A stretch of DNA of 64,000 nt from Heterohyrax brucei. Its lineage: Eukaryota; Chordata; Mammalia; Hyracoidea; Procaviidae. This document shows, piece after piece, positions 56,448-64,000 of this stretch. The notes under the pieces were generated by a model. The model was given only the letters and a program-made list of their open reading frames with translations, was not told the origin of the DNA and searched no databases. The DNA lies in contig CM053144.1 in assembly GCA_028571685.1 (NCBI GenBank), forward strand, positions 94,332,171 to 94,396,170. The letters run 5' to 3'. How positions within the stretch are numbered: position 1 is the stretch's first letter; the number at the start of each line of letters is the position of its first letter. The position numbers were made by a program, and so were the translations under genes.

Positions 56448-56904
56448 TAGTGATCTCATTTTAATGCATTTATTTTTGTGTTGATGTTTTCTATATTGCT
56501 CTCAATATTCTGTTCTGAGTCATTCTTCTTTATGGATTGATTTTTCATCTTTTTCAGAGCTGGTTTTCTGTTTGTTGAGATTCCTGTATTATATTTCTTG
56601 TTTGATATGTTGCATTGTTATTTTGCTTTGTGGCTACCCCTATTACCCCCCTTAATATTAAACCAGAGTTGAACTTCTGCATATCTTTTTAATTTCCTCT
56701 CCATCTGAAAGGGTTATAGCTACTGCAATATGTCTGTCTTTTTAGTGTGATGGTGTCATAGTTTTGGTTTTATGACCACTGGTTCACTTGTTTTAATAGT
56801 GCAGCTTTGATTGAAATTTATGACTTCACTAACTGAGTAGAATTCTGGATGCTGTGTCCTGCATTGCCTCCTTAAGTATACACTTGGTGTTCTTGTTTTT
56901 CTAA

Positions 56905-57775
56905 ACAAAGCACTTCTTTCAGTATTTTTTGAAGTTTTGATTTGTTTTTTACAAAGTCTCTAATCTTCTTTTTATCTGTGAATGTCTTAATGTCCCCTTC
57001 ATATTTGAGAGACAGTTTTGTAGGCTATATAATTTTTGGTTGGAAGCTTTTCTCCTTCAAGACTTTGAATGTGTCATCCCACTGCCTTCTTGCCAACACT
57101 GTTTCTGCCAAGAATTCAGACAAAAGCCTGTATGGCTTCCGTCTGTACATTAGCTTTGCTTTAAGCCTCGCTGCCTTTAAGAGTCTCTCTTATGATTTGT
57201 TTTATTCAGCTTGATTATAATTTGTCTTGATGTCTTTCCTTTGGGGTCTAGTTTTTGTGGCATTTGATAAGCAACTTGGATATCTATGTTGCCTTTCATA
57301 ATTTCAGGGGCGTTTTCTTTCAGCAACTGCCTAACTGTACTGTCCATTTTCAGCTTTTTCTCTGTGTTCAGGAACTCCAGTTATTCATAGATTGTTCTTA
57401 TTGATGGAGTCCCCCATGTTTCTTAATGCCTCTTCATTTTTCATATTTATTTTCTATGATTTCTTGTCATAAATGCTGGTGTCAGTTGCTCTATCCTCAA
57501 GCTCACTCATTATGCCTTCCATCTCCTGAATTCTACTCTCTTGGCTTTGGAGTGAATTGTCTAATTCTGTAATTTTGTTATGGATCTGATGGATTTTAGA
57601 TCGTGAATGTTCCGTCAGTTCAAATAGCTTACTTAATTTTTCATTTTGTTCTGCTACATTTTGTTTAATCTCTAAGAGGGCTCTATGCATAATTCTTTTG
57701 TACTTGACCTCCAATAATATCAGAAAGGCTTCTGCATCTGTGAAGGTTTTTGATTATTTTGGGAATTTTCTGGAG
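56905..57775 (-). pseudogene. L1 ORF1 remnant
   Basis: The open piece 57454-57714 keeps the coiled-coil start (QNVAEQNEKLSKLFEL and MSELEDRATDTSIYD), matching the ORF1 at 8127-9014. Downstream text (ACTGCCTTCTTGCCAACACTG) matches the C-terminal domain region but is out of frame. Confidence 0.9.
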
Positions 57776-57849
57776 CCATCTTAGACTGCTTCTGTAAATG
57801 GTTAGCTATTTATTGTTGTCTTTGTACCATCAAGATGCTGTTCAGTTTC

Positions 57850-59140
57850 TCTTGTGTAACCTCAACAGGAGCTGAAGTGTAACTCTAAGAGGGAAGTAAG
57901 GGCACTACTAGTTTTGGTCACCAGCTGCCTCTCTGTACTCCAATGATTGGCCCCAGCCAGACTGTGGGGTAGCAGAACCCACCTCCTGGCTGCAGGGGTT
58001 ACTTGTGGTGATTCTTAGTCATTGTGCTAGTGGAGCCTCTGGTGTAGCTCAGGGAATGGAGGAGAGATTTTTACTGCCCTACTTGAGTGCCCAGAACCAC
58101 TGCACTCTGTTGATGTGTTTAGCTTAAAATCTGCTTATTTGCTGAGAGTGGCTCTGTGCAGTGTTCATCGAAGGCAGCTAGGCTCTGAGGGGTGGCAGGC
58201 TCTACCTCCTAGCTGGCAAAGACAGTGCACAACTTATAGAGTCACTGGATGCCATCAGCTGATGCTATGATGTGTATCAGTGAATGATGGTGGAGGTGTT
58301 ACTGCTGCACTTAGCAGTCAGTTCTCCAGGTGTTCTAATTTTAAAATGGTGCTTAACTTCTGAGTAAGGAGCTGTCCACTGGCTGCCAAACTCAATCAGA
58401 CCCTCAGGGGTGGCAGGCCTCGCCTTCCAGCTGACAACAAAAGCACTTCATAGGTCATCCCCAGATACTATGATGTGAGTTCAAAGAAGCGGGGGAGTAG
58501 GGCTTTGTCACCTGCATCCACCAGGCCCCACACCTAACTTTAGGCACAATCTTCTTAAATGCAGCTTTTATGCTGGAGAAGCCCTATCCAGACAGACAGT
58601 GTTGCTCAGCATGAGAATTAGCCCTAGCTAAGACCTGTGGATGGCTGGTGCCACCTCCCAGCTGACCAAGATGGCATCCTGTCCAAGCTGTCCCTCCTGC
58701 CATGAGACAGCAGAATCTATGGCACAGCTCAGAAGAGAGAGGGCAGAGATGCAGTGGTGACCTCAGTCACCTGCCAGGCTCTCAAGATGTGGCTATCTGA
58801 AGCAGTCTCTCTGCTGTGCTATATGCTGTTTACTTAAAGATGCAGTTCAGTTTATTTTCTGGTTCATGCCCAGTCCTCAGCTCCCTGATAACAAAGAAGG
58901 GGTCAGTACTTGCGTCCTCCCAAACGAGGTGTCAACAAAAGCAGAACTTAGCATGCCACTGCCTTGTCTTTAAGAGAGGTAGTTTCCCCCTTATTGGTAC
59001 CTAGTTCGCTGTGACAACACTGTGCCAGATCCTATGGCTCCCACGATGTCCATGCTGTTGTATTCAATTATTACTCCAGGCCTTAGTTCTCAGAGGGAAT
59101 CGAGGAGACATTTGTCTAGTCCACTATCATTGCCCTGTCC
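57850..59140 (-). promoter_or_regulatory. L1 5' UTR with four degenerate monomers of about 220 bp
   Basis: A shared block recurs at about 57963, 58179, 58400 and 58628. It reads as (GG)GTGGCAGGC(T/C)(C)TACCTCC(T)AGCTGGC in its best copies (58184 and 58406), with GGGTAGCAGAACCCACCTCC and GGCTGGTGCCACCTCCCAGC as variants. A second landmark, TTAAA followed by TGCTT or TGCAGCTTTT, recurs late in each unit. Tandem 5' UTR monomers act as promoters in mouse L1; the role here is inferred. Confidence 0.65.
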
Positions 59141-59484
59141 CCCCAATAATATTTCTTTGAATGATGTTAGTGTTTCTGGATGAAAGCCCACATTATAGCT
59201 TTGTCATTTCTTTTGGAATAAGATTGTCCAGTGATTGCAACATTCTATAGTCTCAGTGGCTTATTATTTATGTGCTGAATTGGCCAGACCTGATTCATAG
59301 CAAAGTGGTCAGTAAAGGTCAAATGAACACAATTACATTATGAAATAGGATAAAAAATTACCAGGAAAGGTCTTAGCTCTGTAAGAACTTAATTAAGATT
59401 CTTTACTACTATGGACTATTTTTATTTTTTTAATTTCATTAAGTGATAAAAGAATTTTAAAATAAAAGTCTCTAGCATTTTTTT
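59141..59484. other. Unassigned sequence
   Basis: No gene or repeat recognised. Confidence 0.4.
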
Positions 59485-59655
59485 TCAGAAACTCTGGTGG
59501 CATAGAGATTAAGAAGTACAGCTGTTAACCAAAAAGTCAGCAGTTCAAATTTACCAGGTGCTCCTAGGAAGTTCTGTGGGACAGCTCTACCCTGTCCTCC
59601 AGGTCGTTATGAGTCAGAACCAACTTGATAGCAGCTAGTTTGGCTTTTGGTTATC
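59485..59655 (+). mobile_element. AfroSINE
   Basis: CAGAAACTCTGGTGGCATAGAG head, AAAAGTCAGCAGTTCAAATTTACC, GGTCGTTATGAGTCAGAACC, CAACTTGATAGCAGC and a TTTGGCTTTTGG tail. Confidence 0.94.
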
Positions 59656-59734
59656 GGTTCTTTCATCTTTAAAACTGTATTTTATTATGTATTGGTAAAT
59701 TTCAAAATTTAGTTTAAAAATCTCTATGTTGTTA

Positions 59735-60080
59735 TTTTTAGGTGTCATTGGGTCAGTTCTGACTCATGGTCCCAGCCTATTGATTATAGATGCAAGTAAA
59801 ATAAACTCCTTGACAACTTTAATCTTTTCTCAGTTTAATTGTGATATTGCCTATTGGTCTAGTTGTGAGGATTTTTGTTTTCTTTATGTTGCAGTGCAGT
59901 GCAGTATGTTGTGAAAGCTTAGTATTTGATCTTCATCGTTAAATGCTTCAAACCATTTTCAGTAAGCATTTACAGTAAGCAAGACAGTGTCATCTGCATA
60001 TTGAATGTTGTTAATAAGTCTTCCTCCAATCCTGATGCTGCATTCTTTTCCACAAAGCCCAGCTTGCTGAAGTATTTTCT
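59735..60080 (-). mobile_element. RTE LINE fragment with internal deletion
   Basis: GTGTCATTGGGTCAGTTCTGAC (3' end) jumps to TCCTTGACAACTTTAATC, then AGTTGTGAGGATTTTTGTTTTC, GTCATCTGCATATTGAATGTTG and AAGTCTTCCTCCAATCCTGATGC. Antisense RTE with several hundred bases missing after the 3' end. Confidence 0.88.
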
Positions 60081-60699
60081 ATATACTTACTATATGCTAT
60101 TTATTTGCTCTTTATGAAATGTATATTTATTCACTATAAATATGTATTTATATTGAAATATAAACTACTTATATGAATCCTAAATTTTGACTGATCTCTA
60201 GTTTTTACTTAGAGGCTGTATAAATATAGCCCATAATTTTGTTTTTCTTTGCCCTGCAAGATGCAGATATTACTAATTGAAAATGAAGTTTTTTGTGTAC
60301 TCTACATTGTCCCAACTAGTTTGTTACATACTTTGCTAAATTTTGGAAATGACTAGCTCTGCTGACATATAATGAAGCAATACACAAAGATTCAAATAAA
60401 GTATAATTCGACTCGACGGCACTTGGCTTTGGCTTGGCATGGAAAATATAACATTTTATTAGACTAATAGTTACCCAAATTAAAAGATAAAGCTAAAACA
60501 CCTACTCTTCTTCTGAAAGCAAACCTGTTGAATATTCATTCATTCACCTGAACAACTGGAGTATTTAAATAATCTTTAGTCTATTACATGTTTTATGCTG
60601 AAATTTTATTTTTTTTAAAGAGTAAGGCTATATAAAATTATATTCTCAGAATTATGTACTGCACAGTTTCTAGAGTGTGTTCCATATAGGTTAATACTA
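60081..60699. other. Unassigned AT-rich sequence
   Basis: Apart from the SINE tail at 60407, nothing is recognised. Confidence 0.4.
60407..60439 (+). mobile_element. Very short AfroSINE 3'-tail insertion
   Basis: TTCGACTCGACGGCACTTGG followed by CTTTGGCTTGGC, 33 bases. CpGs in CGACTCGACGG are still intact, which suggests a young insertion. Flanks AAAGTATAA/AAAATATAA are a possible decayed duplication. Confidence 0.78.
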
Positions 60700-60792
60700 A
60701 ACTGCAACCGCTGCTTTCAGGTTGATTTCAACTTATAGTTACCCTGTAGGTCACAATAGAACTGCCCCATAAAGTTTCCAATGAGTATCTGT
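60700..60792 (-). mobile_element. Truncated AfroSINE
   Basis: CTTATAGTTACCCTGTAGG, GAACTGCCCCATAAAGTTTCC, then breaks off after ATGAGTATCTG. Confidence 0.85.
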
Positions 60793-61303
60793 AGGCATAT
60801 GTGTGAGTATATGTGATTGTTGGGGGAGTGTGTTAGTTTGCTCCTGGTTTCAATCCAACCAGGAAAATGAGGTAGAACACAGATGCCATGAAACATGTTT
60901 AACAATATTGAGTGTTTATTTTGAAGATATATAGATTATACCTGCACAAAATGTTGACTTCTCTTCCTTATTCCATTTACAAGAATACAAGGTTTTAGGT
61001 TCTCCAGTGCTGTTTACCTGTTTACCTGTTGCACAGCTCAAGTTCTTAGTACTTACCTATTCAGAATATTTACTATTGATGAAGACAGGCTTGACACTTT
61101 TCGTAAATCTCTTAATTTAGTCACGTAGGTTCTAGATGGTATGAAATTGATTTTAACTTGAGTCAACATTGTTTGGCTTTAATATGATTGTGAATCTAAA
61201 TCATTTGCAGATGCCTCATTAGTTGTATTAGAATATGTTCTATTCCATTCCATTCTACAAATTTATTTCTAAAATCTCATTCAAAAGGTAAAGAATTATG
61301 GAT

Positions 61304-61337
61304 CCCACTTGACGGCACTTGGTTGGCTTGGCTACTT
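61304..61337 (+). mobile_element. 34-bp AfroSINE-tail insertion with TSD
   Basis: CCCACTTGACGGCACTTGG followed by TTGGCTTGGC. TTATGGAT is present on both sides (61296-61303 and 61338-61345), an exact 8-bp duplication. Confidence 0.82.
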
Positions 61338-61621
61338 TTATGGATTTCCAGCTACCTTGCACCTCTTGACATGCCTTGTGGATGCTACAACACTGTCGTG
61401 TATAGGATGTCATTTGTTGACTATTTCTTCTTTAAGAGAGTCTTAGGCAACGTTTCTAAACTTATGTGTGCTTTTCTCCTTTAAAATGTACACATGGAAT
61501 TTACTCAGGAAATAACTTGCTTTCTACTTGGAGGATGAAAAGAGATGATAGTGACTATGCACTATTCAAGTATGTATTTAGAAAGCTGTGCTCAGATTTT
61601 CTCTCCCTTCCAAAAAAGAAG

Positions 61622-61638
61622 CCAAGCCAAGTGCCGTC
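61622..61638 (-). mobile_element. 17-bp AfroSINE-tail insertion with TSD
   Basis: CCAAGCCAAGTGCCGTC, the reverse complement of the AfroSINE end GACGGCACTTGGCTTGG. An exact AAAAAGAAG lies at 61613-61621 and 61639-61647. The smallest SINE insertion in the window that still carries a duplication. Confidence 0.78.
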
Positions 61639-62233
61639 AAAAAGAAGAAACATTTCTATATGCAGCTAACTTCATTGATATGGAATGCTGAGGTTTGGTT
61701 TTACCTAATAAGGTAAACCATTTAGAGTGGGTCACGAAAACTAATCTAGGGATATGATCCCAGACTGGATTTGTAGTGTCAGAGGACTCTCAAACCACAG
61801 GCAAGGACTTGCAATTATCAATGATACATTACAGAACCAACATGAAATGTGATCAGGATGTGTTTATCACTCCATCCAAAAAATACGCAATACAAACTTT
61901 TGAAATTACAGTGTTAGAACTATCAGCTGCCAAAGACTCTTTAAACAATTTCAATGAGAGGACTATAACTTATGTAATTGTTCTGATGGTCAGCTAATTG
62001 TGGGCATATATAAATTATCTTTTGGGACTGATCATGAAATTTGAGCAGAATTTTAGGAATTTCAGAATTTATTTTTTCCTCAGTAAAGACATGTCTTTAT
62101 CAATGGTTTCTGCTTTTTGGCACTTTCTGATATATAAAAGACTTCAACCATTACATTATTTGAAAATCCATTCCAAACAGATACTGCTAAGATATACATT
62201 GTTATATGTTTCAGTAAATTATACTACGAGTCT

Positions 62234-62371
62234 AAACCAAACCCAAACCCATTGCCATCTAGTCAGTGCAAATTCATAGTGACTGCCTATGGACTTTCCA
62301 AGAAGCACCTAGTGGATTTGAACTGCTGATCTTTTGGTTAGCAGCAGTAGCTCTTAACCATTGTGCACCAA
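62234..62371 (-). mobile_element. AfroSINE with small internal deletion
   Basis: ACCAAACCCAAACCCATTGCC, ACTTTCCAAGAAGCACCTAGTGG, TTTTGGTTAGCAGCAG, ending TGTGCACCAAGG. Confidence 0.9.
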
Positions 62372-62467
62372 GGTCAGAAATCTAGTTCATCTAATGTTCA
62401 TTGTGAAGTTTTGCTGGTAGTTCCCATGATAAGATAAATAAGTTGGATGGTCTTTTCTATGTTTGAT

Positions 62468-62570
62468 ACTGACAGTTCAAGTCTGCCACAGCATTTCAAG
62501 AAGCACCTGGTAGATTTGAACTACCAGTCTTGGTTAGCAGTTCTAGCTCTTAAGACACCAGGGTTTCCTT
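62468..62570 (-). mobile_element. Truncated AfroSINE
   Basis: The head-proximal half only: CATTTCAAGAAGCACCTGG, GATTTGAACTACCAG, GACACCAGGGTTTCC. Confidence 0.88.
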
Positions 62571-62574
62571 ACTT

Positions 62575-63395
62575 ATTATAGGCCTATTTGTATTTTCTAT
62601 TTCTTCTTCAATCAGATTTGGGAGTTCATGTCTTTCTAGTATTTTTTTCATTTTATCTAAGTTACATAATTTGTTGACATACACGTGTTTACCAAATTCC
62701 CTCATAATTTTATTTCTGTAGGGTAGGTAGTAATGTCTCCTCTTTAATTCCTTGTTTTAGTCCTGGTGGTAAATATAAGAATCTAACAAATGTCACTTAA
62801 GTTATTAGGCTATGTTCCATCCTCTGCCTCAATTATCACCCTCAGAGTGGCTTAGCAGGTCTGCATTCCTCTCCCTATCTCTGAGGAAGTAAAGTTAGTT
62901 AAGACCTCATAGAGAGAGAGGAAATTTTGGATAATTCACATTGGTTGATAAGATGTAATGAAATATTATGATGTAGTGAAATATTGTGACTCCTGACTGT
63001 TTTTCTGTGACAAACACCATTCACTTTGAATTCTGGCTATAAAAACTGCTGGAAATGTAACCCAAATGGGGACAATTTTTGGAGAAGTTATTCTCACTGT
63101 CTCCTTGCTGGCATGCTTGTCTGCTAATAAAGCATTGAACCTTTCTCCCTGTCTCTGAATTTTGGCTGTCAGTGACAGGTGGAACAAACTTTCTTTAGTT
63201 CAGCAGCAGTCCTTTGAGTCATCTCTTCTTTTTTCTTGGCCAGTCCAGTACAAGGGCTTATCAGTTGTATTGGCCTTTTCAAAGAATCGTCTATTGGTTT
63301 CATTGCTTTCTCAATTGTTTATTATTCTCTCCTTCATTTAATTACCACTCTACTACCTCTACCACCACTAGTTTCTATGGAGTTGATGGAGGCTT
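62575..63395 (-). mobile_element. Old L1 ORF2 fragment of a general mammalian type, split by an LTR
   Basis: 62575-62784 (GGCCTATTTGTATTTTC, TAATTTGTTGACATACACG, GGTAGGTAGTAATGTCTCC) and 63210-63345 (TTTTCTTGGCCAGTCC, GGCCTTTTCAAAGAATCG). These match the ancient mammalian L1 lineage better than the afrotherian L1 elsewhere in the window. Confidence 0.8.
62789..63206 (+). mobile_element. ERV LTR, direct-pair copy 1
   Basis: Starts near TGTCACTTAAGTTATTAGGC. It has TATA-like GGCTATAAAAACTGC (63034), an AATAAAG signal (63126), the CTGTCTCTGAATTTTGGC block, and ends near TTAGTTCAGCAGCAG. Homologous with 63396-63906 in the same orientation. Confidence 0.8.
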
Positions 63396-63906
63396 AACAA
63401 AACTTAGGTATTAAGCTACATTCTATTTTCTGCCCTAACAAACCAGACTGACAGGTCTGCATTCCTCTCCCTATCTCTGAGGATGTAGAGTTAATTGAGA
63501 CCTCAGAGAGAAGTAAAAACTTTTGGATGGTTTACTCTACTGGATTATCTTGTGACAAACTTTGATTAGTCTGCTCTGTTTGATTATCCTTGACAAACAT
63601 TTGGGACTGCTCTGATTATCCTGTGACAAACTTTAGACAATTCGTACTGTTTGTTAGATGGAATGAAACCTCATGATGTAATGAAATCTTGTGACTCCTG
63701 ACTATTGTTCTGTGACAGAACCCCTCCCTTTGAATTCTGGCTGTAAAATCCACTAGAAATGTAACCCAAGTGGGGCAGTTTATTGGCCTCTGTCCTCCAG
63801 GGTACTGCAGAAACCTGACAATAAATTATTCCTTGAACCTCACAGTGTCTCTGAATTTTTCAGTTTACAGTGACAGGTGGACAAACCTGACTTCAGTTTG
63901 GCAACA
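63396..63906 (+). mobile_element. ERV LTR, direct-pair copy 2
   Basis: GTATTAAGCTACATTC, GGTCTGCATTCCTCTCCC (shared exactly with copy 1), an expanded U3 repeat, GGCTGTAAAATCC, AATAAATTATTCC (63821) and end TTCAGTTTGGCAACAG. The 190 bases between the copies are mostly L1 with no retroviral internal text, so these are two solo LTRs rather than one provirus. Confidence 0.8.
63535..63655. repeat. Degenerate 3-unit repeat in LTR copy 2
   Basis: GGATTATCTTGTGACAAAC, GATTATCCTTGACAAAC and GATTATCCTGTGACAAAC start successive units of about 35-42 bases. Copy 1 lacks the array. Confidence 0.88.
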
Positions 63907-63907
63907 G

Positions 63908-64000
63908 AATTGATTCTGAATCGTGGTAGCCCCATGAATGTCCAAGAACTATGCTCCATAGGATTCTCAGTGGCTGAGTTTTTGGAAACAGATCATAAAG
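63908..64000 (-). mobile_element. Truncated AfroSINE at the window edge
   Basis: TTGATTCTGAATCGTGGTAGCC, CCATAGGATTCTCAGTGGC. A decayed long-variant AfroSINE that continues beyond the window. Confidence 0.7.

Larger units (their letters stand above)
51728..59140 (-). mobile_element. Old full-length L1, decayed
   Basis: Collinear along its whole length with 2814-10012: 3' UTR (51728-52670), ORF2 (about 52670-56447), ORF1 (about 56905-57775), and a long 5' UTR ending at about 59140. That 5' end (CCTTAGTTCTCAGAGGGAATC...) aligns with the young L1's CTTGGTTTCCAGAGGGATAG. Target-site duplication is uncertain (ATTATATATTT versus AATAATATTTC). Nonsense and frameshift changes are spread through it. 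Confidence 0.93.
60793..62233. other. Unassigned sequence apart from two tiny SINE insertions
   Basis: About 1.4 kb, AT-rich. ORFs of 67 and 73 codons (61466-61669, 61776-61997) have no domain or splice support, and the first is crossed by a SINE-tail insertion. Confidence 0.45.

Noticed and set aside
62789..63906. A single complete provirus bounded by two direct LTRs
   Set aside because: Only about 190 bases separate them and these include old L1 ORF2 text rather than retroviral internal sequence.

Overview
This is eukaryotic, mammalian DNA. Its most common repeat is the AfroSINE: a tRNA-like head, pol III box B-like GTTCAAATC, and a tail ending GACGGCACTTGGCTTGGC or CAGTGGGTTTGG. About two dozen copies are present on both strands. 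Together with RTE/BovB-type LINE fragments and a distinct L1 lineage, this points to an afrotherian genome. A paenungulate such as an elephant is the best guess, but the species is inferred. I found no convincing host protein-coding gene, rRNA or tRNA gene. The window looks like intergenic or intronic DNA built almost wholly from layered retroelements.

Layout. Positions 1-2,790 hold an old MLT1-like LTR, AfroSINEs and the 3' part of an old L1. Positions 2,814-10,012 are a full-length L1 on the minus strand, inserted into an AfroSINE that itself sits in the old L1, which continues to 13,335. From 13,349 to 25,330 there is a dense mix: an inverted LTR pair (14,065-15,113), RTE fragments, three copies of an ERV1-like LTR, a recurrent MaLR-like LTR family and short AfroSINE-tail insertions. 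From 25,331 to 33,667 the DNA is mostly unassigned and AT-rich, with MIR, L2 and AfroSINE relics. From 33,668 to 39,294 come a decayed L1, an RTE copy split by an LTR, and another LTR. From 39,767 to 50,740 lies a decayed minus-strand ERVL provirus. Its 3' LTR was invaded by MaLR-like sequence, which was invaded in turn by a 5'-truncated L1. From 51,728 to 59,140 lies an old full-length L1 with a repeated 5' UTR. The last 5 kb hold AfroSINEs, RTE and L1 scraps and two direct LTR copies.

Nothing here forms an operon or pathway. The functional logic is that of mobile elements: L1 ORF1p/ORF2p carry out target-primed reverse transcription, RTE-type enzymes probably mobilise AfroSINEs, and ERVs leave solo LTRs with 4-5 bp duplications. 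Target-site duplications and interruptions give a relative age order. The points most worth following are (i) AfroSINE-tail insertions as short as 17 bp, three of them flanked by target-site duplications, (ii) tandem monomers of about 200-220 bp in the L1 5' UTRs, (iii) the inverted LTR pair, and (iv) the nearly intact young L1. Family names come from recognised hallmarks, not from a database search, and boundaries without a stated duplication are good to about 10-30 bases.
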